A stretch of 64,000 bases of DNA, taken from the NCBI RefSeq assembly GCF_000146675.1, contig NZ_GL397214.1, forward strand, positions 821,317-885,316, in the 5' to 3' direction. Below are positions 26,210-34,352 of the stretch, in pieces. Made by a program: the position numbers and the translations under genes. The notes under the pieces are model-generated. The model ran no database searches, was not told where the DNA came from, and worked only from the letters and a program-made list of their open reading frames with translations. The stretch is from Hoylesella marshii DSM 16973 = JCM 13450 (GTDB lineage: Bacteria > Bacteroidota > Bacteroidia > Bacteroidales > Bacteroidaceae). How positions within the stretch are numbered: position 1 is the stretch's first letter; each line of letters begins with the position of its first letter.

Positions 26210-26361
26210 GCAGAAGTGGCAACAACTCATTCACCGCAACCACTCACAACGGCTGTAATCGCTTTTTCTTTCATCAACAAAGAAGAAAAACGCGAAAGAA
26301 CGCTCATTTTTCCACGCAAAGTATTATCTTTGCAACTGAAGTAGCGAGCGTTCTTTGGTTA
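26210..26361. repeat. Direct repeat (copy 2), true element end
   Basis: Second copy of the 152-bp repeat. Unlike copy 1, it continues into sequence shared with the outer end of element 1 (AAAACAATG, GCTCATTTCTAAATCGTTACC), so this copy marks the original terminus. It contains a third promoter-like TATCTTTG (26325-26332) within AACGCTC/GAGCGTT. Confidence 0.88.
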
Positions 26362-26510
26362 TACAAAACAATGAACTTTCAAGTGCACCGCTCATTTCTA
26401 AATCGTTACCTATAAAACCTGCATTTAATCGCAGAGCATTGTGCTTTAAGAACTTAGCCCGAAATCATATTTTTATCTTCGGACAGCCCCGCAAAAGGTA
26501 AACAGAAGAC

Positions 26511-26790
26511 GTGGAAGAAGCTTCTGTATATGATGGATTCAACTACGATTACCTTTTTGATAACATCCTCAAGGGCGTAGGCAGACATCCGAAGCGTGGT
26601 AAGAAGAAAGGCGGTATGAAGGTTCATACGGTGATGAAGTATCATGTTGGCGTTCCCATGGTCGTACAGCTCACCTCTGCTGCTACGCATGATCACACTA
26701 TCTACTTAAAGAAGTGCATCTTCCTAAGGATGAAACCCTTACAATGGACAGAGCATACGTTGATTATTATACTGTCCCCTATAAACCTTT
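26511..26790 (+). pseudogene. IS4-family transposase, internal fragment
   Basis: Encodes GRHPKRGKKKGGMKVHT and MVVQLTSAATHDH, typical of the DDE region of IS4 transposases, then shifts frame (LPKDETLTMDRAYVDYY is readable out of phase). Lacks both ends of the gene. Probably part of the disrupted IS4 that hosts element 2. Confidence 0.75.
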
Positions 26791-26820
26791 TCCGTATATA
26801 AGAGTTAGGGACTGAAATTC
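26781..26820 (+). repeat. Extra IS4-like left-end fragment
   Basis: The sequence from TAAACCTTTTC through TATATAAGAGTTAGGGACTG resembles the leader just inside the IS4 left end (11110-11150, 63672-63702), but its outer repeat is degenerate. A second decayed IS copy is nested here. Confidence 0.5.
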
Positions 26821-26834
26821 AAACGAGGTTTTTT

Positions 26835-26906
26835 CTGTCATCTTCCATGGACGATGGCAGTTTTTTGGTTATTTTCTGCCATCTGCCGTGGACGATGACA
26901 GTTTTT
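26835..26906 (+). terminator. Tandem terminator-like hairpins
   Basis: CTGTCATC...GATGGCAG followed by six T (26835-26866), and CTGCCATC...GATGACAG followed by five T (26876-26906). The two hairpins are near-copies. Confidence 0.6.
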
Positions 26907-27103
26907 ACTCATTGGCAATCGATTTTCATCCCGTGCATGGAAATTCGCAGAACGATGAACTCATCATCATGGCAGAAAAAGCAAATGTACCACAAAAAAA
27001 ACTTGATTTTATTTCATTAGGGGGGCTTGGATTTCAAAAAAGAATGCGGAATTACAATCCCGCAAGGATTTTTATGCGAATTAAGGGCTACCGGACAGCA
27101 ATA

Positions 27104-27221
27104 AAAACAAATACAGATGAAAATTAATGCAAGACCAAGGAAAAAAACTAAACTTCTCAACATCAAAACAACAGTTTTACAATCGAATTACATAAATTTG
27201 CACTTGCTATTGGAATCTGCG
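27104..27221 (+). pseudogene. IS30 3' segment resuming after the nested insertion
   Basis: After the second AAAACAAAT the IS30 codons continue (QMKINARPRKK), then the sequence matches 40105-40177 in the decayed IS30 copy up to GGAATCTGCG, the right end. The 27222-27314 stretch beyond has no gene. Confidence 0.75.
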
Positions 27222-27314
27222 AAAAAGATTTTCAGATTGGTTGACTCCCTTACTTCCATTTTCCTTTTTTTACCTTTGATTTCTATGGATTCTTATAGAT
27301 TTTGTGCCTATTTA

Positions 27315-27346
27315 TTTGTGTAATTAAGATAAAAGGACTACTTTTG
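27315..27346 (+). promoter_or_regulatory. Promoter of the tetR-fabG genes
   Basis: TTTG (27315-27318) and TACTTTTG (27339-27346), 20 bp apart, 50 bp before the regulator start. Good match to the Bacteroidetes consensus. Confidence 0.65.
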
Positions 27347-27396
27347 CACACGATAATTACCATGTGCAGATACCATAAACGATAGGAAGCAATCAA

Positions 27397-27990
27397 ATGT
27401 CAGTATCAAAGACACGGCAGAAATTAGTGGATGTAGCCCGCCAACTCTTTGCCAAGAATGGTGTAGAGAATACCACGATGAATGATATTGCCCTTACATC
27501 AGGCAAGGGAAGGCGTACGCTTTACACCTATTTCAGTCGTAAAGAGGATGTCTATTCGGCAGTGATAGAGTCGGAGCTGGAACGTCTCTCCGATAAACTC
27601 GACGAGGTGGCAGCTAAGAAAATGAGCCCGCAAGACAAGATTATCGAGCTAATATACACTCATCTTAGCATGATTCGCGAGACAGTTGTCAGGAATGGAA
27701 ATCTGCGTGCCGAGTTCTTCCGTAATATTTGGATGGTGGAGAAAGTGAGGAAGAATTTTGATGAAGATGAGATTGAACTCTTCCGAAAAGTCTATGCCGA
27801 GGGCAAAGCAGAGGGCGAGTTCGATATTGACAATGTGGAACTCGTGGCCGACATCACCCATTATTGTATCAAAGGACTTGAAGTGCCATATATTTATGGG
27901 CGTCTCGGACACGGACTCACAGAGGAAGCCAGTCGTCCTTTGGTGGCTAAAGTCGTTTATGGTGCCTTAGGTAAGAATCTATTTAAATAG
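27397..27990 (+). CDS. TetR/AcrR-family transcriptional regulator
   Basis: 197 residues with an N-terminal TetR HTH (MNDIALTSGKGRRTLYTYFS, about 25-45) and a helical ligand-binding C-terminal domain. Located 29 bp upstream of fabG, which suggests that it controls fatty-acid synthesis genes or itself, similar to the FabR or FadR roles of other TetR proteins; the ligand is unknown. Confidence 0.9.
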   Translation: MSVSKTRQKLVDVARQLFAKNGVENTTMNDIALTSGKGRRTLYTYFSRKEDVYSAVIESELERLSDKLDEVAAKKMSPQDKIIELIYTHLSMIRETVVRNGNLRAEFFRNIWMVEKVRKNFDEDEIELFRKVYAEGKAEGEFDIDNVELVADITHYCIKGLEVPYIYGRLGHGLTEEASRPLVAKVVYGALGKNLFK

Positions 27991-28019
27991 CCAATAACAA
28001 ACATTAATTCAATATAGAT

Positions 28020-28769
28020 ATGATGAAACTATTAGAAGGAAAAACAGCTCTTATCACGGGTGCTGCCCGCGGTATTGGCAAGGCTCTCGCGTTGAAGTTT
28101 GCCGCAGAAGGCGCAAATATTGCATTCACCGACCTTGTCATCGATGAAAATGGCAAGGCTACAGAGGCAGAGATTGCCGCATTGGGTGTAAAAGTAAAAG
28201 GCTATGCCAGCAATGCTGCTGACTTCGCACAGAGTGAAGCTGTGGTAAAGCAGGTGAAAGACGACTTCGGTTCTATCGACATTTTGGTAAATAATGCTGG
28301 TATTACGAAAGACGGACTGCTGCTCCGTATGACCGAGCAGCAGTGGGATGCCGTTATCGGAGTAAACCTGAAGAGTGCTTTCAACTTCATCCATGCCTGT
28401 GTACCCGTAATGATGCGTCAGCGTGGTGGCTCTATCATCAACATGGCATCCGTAGTAGGTGTGCATGGTAATGCCGGTCAGGCCAACTACGCCGCCTCTA
28501 AGGCTGGTATGATAGCCTTAGCTAAGTCGGTAGCACAGGAGATGGGACCTAAGGGCATACGTGCCAACGCCATTGCTCCGGGCTTCATCGATACGGCTAT
28601 GACGCAGGAGTTATCCGAGGAGATACGCAAAGAGTGGACAAACAAAATTCCGTTGCGTCGTGGTGGAACAGTAGATGACATTGCCAACTGTGCCACTTTC
28701 CTTGCTTCCGATATGTCAAGCTACATCAGTGGACAGGTTATTCAGGTAGATGGCGGTATGAACATGTAA
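28020..28769 (+). CDS. fabG: 3-oxoacyl-[acyl-carrier-protein] reductase
   Basis: 249-residue short-chain dehydrogenase. NADP-binding TGAARGIGKALA near residue 13, NNAG near 90, catalytic Ser in INMASVVG and the YAASK Tyr/Lys pair near 156, ending in QVDGGMNM. It reduces beta-ketoacyl-ACP to beta-hydroxyacyl-ACP in type II fatty-acid synthesis in the cytoplasm. ATG at 28020 or 28023. Downstream of a TetR gene and upstream of a hairpin and an rlu gene. Confidence 0.94.
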   Translation: MMKLLEGKTALITGAARGIGKALALKFAAEGANIAFTDLVIDENGKATEAEIAALGVKVKGYASNAADFAQSEAVVKQVKDDFGSIDILVNNAGITKDGLLLRMTEQQWDAVIGVNLKSAFNFIHACVPVMMRQRGGSIINMASVVGVHGNAGQANYAASKAGMIALAKSVAQEMGPKGIRANAIAPGFIDTAMTQELSEEIRKEWTNKIPLRRGGTVDDIANCATFLASDMSSYISGQVIQVDGGMNM

Positions 28770-28776
28770 TCTATGC

Positions 28777-28812
28777 GGAATGTGGAATAATAACAGAGAA
28801 ATTCCACATTCC
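28777..28812 (+). terminator. Inverted repeat between fabG and rlu
   Basis: GGAATGTGGAAT (28777-28788) and ATTCCACATTCC (28801-28812) form a perfect 12-bp stem just before the rlu start. No T run, so attenuation or processing is as likely as termination. Confidence 0.55.
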
Positions 28813-28820
28813 ACCATTTT

Positions 28821-29510
28821 ATGATGCACATCGAGTACGAAGACAATCACATTATCATCGTTTCCAAGCGTAGCGGAGAAATTGTGCAAGGCGACAAAAC
28901 AGGCGACAAGCCTCTGTCTGAGTCCGTTAAAGCCTATCTCAAAGAAGCATACGCTAAGCATGGTAACGTGTTCTTAGGCGTGGTTCATCGTCTTGACCGT
29001 CCCGTAGAGGGACTTGTCGTTTTTGCTAAAACCTCTAAAGCTTTGTCGCGTCTTAACGAAATGTTCCGCACAGGAGCAGTACGGAAAACCTATTGGGCTA
29101 TCACGAAAAACCGTCCAACTACACCTGAAGGAACGCTTATCCATTGGCTTGTGCGCAATGAAAAGCAAAACAAGAGTTATGCTTACGACCATGAAGTACC
29201 CCACTCAAAGAAGGCCGAATTGCAGTATCGTATCATCGCGCAGGGCGACCGCTATACCTTGCTCGCCATCAAACTATTAACCGGTCGGCATCACCAGATA
29301 CGCTGTCAACTATCTCATATCGGTTGCCCTATCAAAGGCGACTTGAAATATGGTGCACCGCGCAGCAATCCCGATGGCAGTATTTCTCTGTTAGCCCGCC
29401 ATATAGCTTTCACGCACCCTGTATCAAAAGAGCTTGTCAGTGTGACGGCACCTTTGCCGGACGATACACTATGGACTGTGCTTGCCGCAGGGATTAGCAA
29501 AGAAGAGTGA
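28821..29510 (+). CDS. RluA-family pseudouridine synthase
   Basis: 229 residues with the catalytic-Asp motif GVVHRLDRPVEGLVVFAKT near residue 55 and LLTGRHHQIRCQLSHIGCPI near 150. It converts uridine to pseudouridine in rRNA or tRNA. It has no S4 domain and is shorter than RluD, so it is nearer RluA/TruC-like forms. Start MMHIEYEDNHIIIVSK; ATG at 28821 or 28824. Confidence 0.92.
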   Translation: MMHIEYEDNHIIIVSKRSGEIVQGDKTGDKPLSESVKAYLKEAYAKHGNVFLGVVHRLDRPVEGLVVFAKTSKALSRLNEMFRTGAVRKTYWAITKNRPTTPEGTLIHWLVRNEKQNKSYAYDHEVPHSKKAELQYRIIAQGDRYTLLAIKLLTGRHHQIRCQLSHIGCPIKGDLKYGAPRSNPDGSISLLARHIAFTHPVSKELVSVTAPLPDDTLWTVLAAGISKEE

Positions 29511-29737
29511 AATTTCCTTGCCATTTTCCTCTTTTTCTTAGTAATAGCATATCGCTTCATTCTTATTCGTTTTCGGTCTTTCCTTTATCTATTTCGATAA
29601 AGACGAAATTTCTTTTACACACTGTTTTACGTACAACTTCTTTTCCTCGTTCTCCCATCATGGAAAAGAGCTTGTTTTAATCTACAATGCAGCATACACA
29701 AAAGGGTGTTTCGCACTTGCAACGTTTACCTTGGTTA
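29511..29737. other. Gene-free region after rlu
   Basis: AT-rich, no gene. Includes a small hairpin CTTTATC/GATAAAG near 29584. Confidence 0.35.
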
Positions 29738-29847
29738 CATCGGCAAAGGCCATTTGCCGTGAGAAAGGTTGCCGATCTTTCCGCGTACAAACGCCATCTG
29801 TACGACGTACAAACGGCATCTGTGCATTGTACGAATGCCGACTTATC
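29738..29847. repeat. Array of five 22-bp units (locus A)
   Basis: Units start at 29738, 29760, 29782, 29804 and 29826. Several share ACAAACGCCATCTGTAC or a variant; some are palindromic around the centre (GGCAAA...TTTGCC; GAAAG...CTTTC). In reverse complement the five units match one by one, in order, those at 42505-42614. Confidence 0.8.
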
Positions 29848-30034
29848 ATCCATAGCTTTACGACCCTGAAACCCAAATCGGTTATGAGGACATCCTTTAA
29901 TCGGAATGAAGTTTTTCTAAATGTTCAATTCTTTCAAGATTTATTCGTAGAAAGTTTCCCGTTTGGGTAAACTTTAGTTAAGGTTTTCTCCAAAGAATTT
30001 CCCCGAAATTGTGCTATATCTAAGAAAAAAAGTG

Positions 30035-30042
30035 TAGCTTTG
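30035..30042 (+). promoter_or_regulatory. Promoter of nrdJ
   Basis: TAGCTTTG, 26 bp before the ATG. No cobalamin riboswitch signature is seen in the 220 bp upstream. Confidence 0.5.
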
Positions 30043-30068
30043 CAAGCAGAATACAATCAAATAAAATA

Positions 30069-32636
30069 ATGGAAAATAACAATACCTACTCTTATGATGA
30101 GGCCTATAAAGCCTCTTTAAAATACTTTGAAGGCGACGAGTTGGCTGCTCGCGTTTGGGTAAACAAGTATGCAATGAAGGATAGCTTCGGAAACATTTAT
30201 GAGCAGTCTCCCGAAAACATGCATTGGCGTATTGCCAACGAGATAGCCCGCATAGAAAACAAATATGCGAACCCTTTGAAAGCGGAAGAGGTGTTCAGTT
30301 TATTAGACCACTTCCGTTATATCGTTCCGGCGGGCAGTCCCATGACAGGTATTGGCAATAACCATCAGGTAGCTTCGTTGAGCAACTGTTTCGTTATCGG
30401 GCTCGACGGCGATGCCGACTCCTATGGTGCTATCATGCGTATTGACGAAGAGCAGGTGCAGCTGATGAAACGTCGCGGGGGTGTGGGGCACGACCTGTCG
30501 CATGTGCGTCCAAAAGGTTCGCCCGTTAATAATTCGGCTCTGACGAGTACCGGCCTTGTTCCCTTTATGGAGCGTTACAGCAACTCCACCCGTGAGGTAG
30601 CACAAGACGGTAGACGCGGTGCCCTGATGCTGTCTGTCAGTATCAAGCATCCCGACAGCGAAGCCTTTATCGATGCCAAGATGACCGAAGGAAAGGTAAC
30701 GGGTGCCAATGTTTCCGTGAAGTTAGACGACGAGTTCATGCAGGCAGCCATCGATGGGAGACCATATCGGCAACAGTTTCCCATCGCCGGCGACAACCCT
30801 ATGGTAAGTAAAGAGATAGATGCTCGTAGCTTGTGGCAGAAAATCGTACACAATGCGTGGCAGAGCGCAGAGCCGGGCGTACTCTTTTGGGATACCATCC
30901 TGCGTGAGAGCATCCCCGACTGTTATGCCGACCTTGGCTTCCGGACTGTGAGTACAAACCCGTGTGGAGAGATTCCCCTTTGTCCCTATGACTCTTGTCG
31001 TCTGCTATCTATCAACCTGTTTTCCTATGTCATCGACCCCTTTACAGACCACGCGCGGTTTGACTTCGATACTTTTAAGAAGCATGTGGGCATGGCACAA
31101 CGACTGATGGACGACATCGTAGACCTTGAATTAGAGAAAATAGACGCCATTATGAATAAGGTGCAGGATGACCCACAGTCGGGTGAAGTGAAAGGCGCAG
31201 AGTATCATTTATGGGAAAAGATAAAAGACAAGAGCAGTAAAGGCCGTCGTACGGGCGTGGGTATCACAGCGGAAGGCGACATGCTGGCTGCCATGGGCTT
31301 GCGGTATGGGACGGAAGAAGCCACGGCATTCTCTGTGGAAGTGCACAAAACCTTGGCACTGTCAGCCTATCGCAGTTCGGCAATAATGGCCAAAGAGCGC
31401 GGTGCGTTTGCCGTATACGATGCGCAGCGGGAGGCAAAGAATCCCTTTGTACTCCGTTTGAAAGAAGCAGACCCTGAATTGTATGAGCTGATGGTAAAAT
31501 ACGGCCGTCGTAATATTGCGTGTCTCACCATTGCCCCCACCGGTACAACAAGTCTTATGACGCAGACTACCAGTGGTATAGAGCCCGTATTCATGCCCGT
31601 ATATAAGCGTCGTCGCAAGGTAAATCCAAGTGATACCAATGTACATATTGATTTTGTAGACGAGGTAGGCGATTCCTTTGAAGAGTACATCGTGTATCAT
31701 CCCAAATTCATGCAGTGGATGAAAACAAACGGCTATGATACGGAGAAACGTTATACCCAAGACGAAATTGATGCCCTTGTGGCTAAGTCTCCTTACAACA
31801 AAGCTACAGCCAACGATGTGGACTGGCTCATGAAAGTACGTATGCAAGGCGCTATCCAAAAGTGGGTAGACCATAGCATCAGTGTGACGGTAAATCTGCC
31901 TAATGACGTAGACGAAGCCCTCGTAAACCGTCTCTATGTGGAAGCATGGCGCTCCGGTTGCAAGGGTTGTACCATCTATCGTGATGGTTCGCGTGCAGGC
32001 GTTATGATTTCGGTGTCGGAAAAAGACAAGAAAAAAGAGAAGAAGGAAGATGAACACGAGGAGTTGCCTCCCTGTCGCCAACCGGAGGTCACAGAGGTAA
32101 GACCGAAAGAGTTGGAGTGCGATGTCGTAAGATTCCAAAACAACAAAGAGAAGTGGGTTGCTTTCGTAGGGTTACTCGACGGCTATCCTTACGAGATTTT
32201 CACCGGTCTGCAAGACGACGAAGAGGGTATCGTATTGCCCAAGACCTGCGTGAAGGGTAAAATTATCAAGCAGAAAGAAGACGACGGACGTAGCCGCTAT
32301 GACTTTCAGTTTGAGAACAAACGCGGCTACAAGACCACGGTAGAGGGACTGAGCGAGAAATTTAATCCAGAATATTGGAACTATGCCAAGTTGATTAGTG
32401 GTGTGTTGCGTTACCGCATGCCTATTGACAATGTGATAAAGCTGGTGGGTTCGCTGCAGTTGAAGAGCGAAAGCATCAACACGTGGAAGATAGGCGTAGA
32501 GCGGGCGTTGAAGAAATATATCATCGACGGAACGGAAGCCAAGGGTCAGAAGTGCCCGATGTGTGGCAGTGAAACGTTGGTTTATCAGGAGGGATGTCTC
32601 ATTTGTAAGAACTGCGGAGCCTCCCGCTGTGGGTAA
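30069..32636 (+). CDS. nrdJ: Adenosylcobalamin-dependent ribonucleoside-diphosphate reductase (class II)
   Basis: 855 residues. Makes deoxyribonucleotides from ribonucleotides with a B12-generated radical, with or without oxygen. Class II features: N-terminal SLSNCFVIG with the active-site Cys, the radical-site motif NPCGEIPLCPYDSCRLLS near 300, and IAPTGTTSLMTQTTSGIEPVF near 495. A C-terminal zinc-ribbon (CPMCGSETL, then CLICKNCGASRCG) carries the shuttle and structural cysteines. No small subunit gene is nearby, as expected for class II. Its own promoter precedes it and folB follows at 83 bp. Confidence 0.96.
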   Translation: MENNNTYSYDEAYKASLKYFEGDELAARVWVNKYAMKDSFGNIYEQSPENMHWRIANEIARIENKYANPLKAEEVFSLLDHFRYIVPAGSPMTGIGNNHQVASLSNCFVIGLDGDADSYGAIMRIDEEQVQLMKRRGGVGHDLSHVRPKGSPVNNSALTSTGLVPFMERYSNSTREVAQDGRRGALMLSVSIKHPDSEAFIDAKMTEGKVTGANVSVKLDDEFMQAAIDGRPYRQQFPIAGDNPMVSKEIDARSLWQKIVHNAWQSAEPGVLFWDTILRESIPDCYADLGFRTVSTNPCGEIPLCPYDSCRLLSINLFSYVIDPFTDHARFDFDTFKKHVGMAQRLMDDIVDLELEKIDAIMNKVQDDPQSGEVKGAEYHLWEKIKDKSSKGRRTGVGITAEGDMLAAMGLRYGTEEATAFSVEVHKTLALSAYRSSAIMAKERGAFAVYDAQREAKNPFVLRLKEADPELYELMVKYGRRNIACLTIAPTGTTSLMTQTTSGIEPVFMPVYKRRRKVNPSDTNVHIDFVDEVGDSFEEYIVYHPKFMQWMKTNGYDTEKRYTQDEIDALVAKSPYNKATANDVDWLMKVRMQGAIQKWVDHSISVTVNLPNDVDEALVNRLYVEAWRSGCKGCTIYRDGSRAGVMISVSEKDKKKEKKEDEHEELPPCRQPEVTEVRPKELECDVVRFQNNKEKWVAFVGLLDGYPYEIFTGLQDDEEGIVLPKTCVKGKIIKQKEDDGRSRYDFQFENKRGYKTTVEGLSEKFNPEYWNYAKLISGVLRYRMPIDNVIKLVGSLQLKSESINTWKIGVERALKKYIIDGTEAKGQKCPMCGSETLVYQEGCLICKNCGASRCG

Positions 32637-32719
32637 TCCTTGAACCGTATCTGCGTTGCAGGTCGTCATCTGTAGGGGATGATGGGCAGGCATCTGCAGA
32701 CCTTTATTGATGACAAACC

Positions 32720-33100
32720 ATGCAACTGCAGCAAAGCTATATATATATAAAAGGTATCAGACTCCATGCTTACCACGGTGTGTTACCCCAAGAACGACTT
32801 ACGGGCAACGAGTATTTGATAGATCTTATGGTGGAATATCCGGTGGAAACGGCCATGCTGTCGGACAGAGTGGAAGACACCATGAGTTATGCCGATGCCT
32901 TTGAACTTGTGAAGGCGGAGATGAAAGAACCTTCGGCACTTATTGAGCATGTTGCCCGTCGGATTGGGGAGGCCGTTTTTCTCCGTTTTCCCAAGGCTGC
33001 ATCTCTCGTGTTGCGGATTACCAAACAGAATCCCCCTATGGGTGCCAGCTGCGATGGTGCAGGTGTGGAATTACACTTAATAAATGATAAAACCGTTTGA
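32720..33100 (+). CDS. folB: Dihydroneopterin aldolase
   Basis: 126 residues of the FolB fold: IRLHAYHGVLPQE near the start, TMSYADAFELVKAEM mid-chain, IEHVARRIGEAVF, and ITKQNPPMGASCDGAGVEL at the end. It cleaves dihydroneopterin to 6-hydroxymethyl-dihydropterin in folate synthesis. The Glu/Tyr/Lys pattern is intact. Lies alone between nrdJ and an amidase gene that has its own promoter inside the folB tail-to-amidase gap. Confidence 0.92.
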   Translation: MQLQQSYIYIKGIRLHAYHGVLPQERLTGNEYLIDLMVEYPVETAMLSDRVEDTMSYADAFELVKAEMKEPSALIEHVARRIGEAVFLRFPKAASLVLRITKQNPPMGASCDGAGVELHLINDKTV

Positions 33101-33128
33101 TAAGTTCCCGTTTTCCGTATAAAAGCGT

Positions 33129-33136
33129 TATTTTTG
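33129..33136 (+). promoter_or_regulatory. Promoter of the amidase-mlaD pair
   Basis: TATTTTTG, 18 bp before the chosen amidase ATG at 33154. This supports that start over the upstream one at 33097. Confidence 0.5.
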
Positions 33137-33153
33137 CACAAGATTGCAACGGT

Positions 33154-34347
33154 ATGATAAGAAAGTTTCTATTCTGCTTACTGGTTATATACTTGTTGGC
33201 ATCGCTCAGTCATGCGGCCAACAGACGCTTTACGCTGGTCATCGACCCTGGACATGGCGGACACGATGCCGGAGCTAAAGGTGCAACTTCTATGGAAAAA
33301 GACATCAACCTGAAGGTTGCAATGGTTTTTGGGCGGTATGTGGAGCGAAATTGTCCCGATGTGCGTGTGATGTACACACGGAAAACGGATATATTCATAC
33401 CGTTGCACGAGCGTACCAATATTGCCAATAAAAACAAAGCAGACCTGTTTATTTCCGTACACACCAATGCTTTGCCCAATGGACGTATCGCCCGCGGAAT
33501 GGAAACCTACACACTGGGTATGCACCGCGCCGGCGATAATTTAGACGTGGCAAAGCGGGAAAACTCTGTCATCCTCATTGAAGAAGACTACAAACAACGC
33601 TATGAGGGGTTCGACCCTAACTCATCAGAGAGTTATATCATGTTTGAGTTTATGCAAGACAAAAACATGTCGCGGAGTGTGGATTTGGCAAGGCTTGTAC
33701 AACAAGAGACATGTGCGTTTGCCGGCAGACCCGATAAGGGTGTGAAACAAGCAGGTTTTCTGGTGTTGCGAGAGACATCTATGCCAAGTTGTCTTATCGA
33801 ATTGGGCTTCATTACCACACCTGATGAAGAGCAATTACTCAACAGCGATACGGGCATCGACAATATAGCACAGGGTATCTATCGGGCATTCGTAAGTTAT
33901 AAGAAAGCATACGACAACGGTTTCACTGTACCTTTCCAACCGTCACGCAAGTCGTCTATTGCCATTCCAGCTATTGTCCCGAAGGAAAAGACTGTGCAGG
34001 ACACTGTAGTAGAAAAATCAAAGCCACAGGTGCCGGTACGAACAGTTCAGCCTCAACCATCCACAAACAAAGGAGAACTCATCTTCAAGGTACAGCTTTT
34101 TGTCAGTAACCGCACGTTGCGCCCGGGTAGTAATCAATTCAAAGGGCTTACAGATGTAGACGTTTATCAAGAAGACAACCTCATGAAATACACCTATGGT
34201 GCATCCACCAACTACGACGTAGTCAATGAAATGCGCCGACAGGTGAGAGACCGCTTCCCCGATGCCTTTGTCGTTGCGTTCAGGGATGGTGTGAAAGTAA
34301 ATATTGTCGAGGCTGTCAAAGAATACAAACAAATCAATAAAAAATAG
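33154..34347 (+). CDS. N-acetylmuramoyl-L-alanine amidase (Amidase_3) with SPOR-like tail
   Basis: 397 residues. A signal peptide (KFLFCLLVIYLLASLSHA) directs it to the periplasm. The zinc amidase domain shows DPGHGGHDAGAKG (His ligand), FISVHTNALPN and LIELGFITTPDE with the catalytic Glu. The C-terminal 85 residues (IFKVQLFVSNR onward) look like a SPOR-type peptidoglycan-binding domain. It cuts the peptide from glycan strands during cell separation. The stop nearly overlaps mlaD, so the two form an operon linking wall and envelope maintenance. Confidence 0.93.
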   Translation: MIRKFLFCLLVIYLLASLSHAANRRFTLVIDPGHGGHDAGAKGATSMEKDINLKVAMVFGRYVERNCPDVRVMYTRKTDIFIPLHERTNIANKNKADLFISVHTNALPNGRIARGMETYTLGMHRAGDNLDVAKRENSVILIEEDYKQRYEGFDPNSSESYIMFEFMQDKNMSRSVDLARLVQQETCAFAGRPDKGVKQAGFLVLRETSMPSCLIELGFITTPDEEQLLNSDTGIDNIAQGIYRAFVSYKKAYDNGFTVPFQPSRKSSIAIPAIVPKEKTVQDTVVEKSKPQVPVRTVQPQPSTNKGELIFKVQLFVSNRTLRPGSNQFKGLTDVDVYQEDNLMKYTYGASTNYDVVNEMRRQVRDRFPDAFVVAFRDGVKVNIVEAVKEYKQINKK

Positions 34348-34352
34348 TGCAT

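Larger units (their letters stand above)
11256..26430 (+). mobile_element. Mobilizable element 2 with defence cargo
   Basis: Gene order: tandem integrases, minus-strand cargo operon, HTH pair, virE, primase, MobV relaxase, DRT3-type cargo. It is homologous to element 1 and inverted relative to it. Exact ends are not fixed: the left lies near 11240-11262, where IS4 sequence stops and integrase-end homology starts; the right lies just beyond 26411, where CTAAATCGTTACC matches the end of element 1. Confidence 0.7.
11097..27103. mobile_element. IS4-family element carrying mobilizable element 2
   Basis: TATTGCTGTCCGGTA (11097-11111) and TACCGGACAGCAATA (27089-27103) are perfect 15-bp terminal inverted repeats, flanked by the direct repeat AAAACAAAT (11088-11096 and 27104-27112). 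An IS4-type transposase start lies near the left end and a transposase fragment near the right end. In between sits the second mobilizable element. Confidence 0.88.
10048..27221. mobile_element. IS30-family element split by a nested insertion
   Basis: Left end CATAAGTTCCACTA at 10048; right end TAnTGGAATCTGCG at 27221, an imperfect inverted repeat. The outer sequences match a degenerate copy at 39634-40177. The IS30 reading frame runs to 11096, is interrupted by an IS4-family element (11097-27103), and resumes at 27104-27112 after a 9-bp duplication. Confidence 0.75.

Noticed and set aside
29848..30068. Cobalamin riboswitch before nrdJ
   Set aside because: No B12-box-like sequence or characteristic stem array could be seen.
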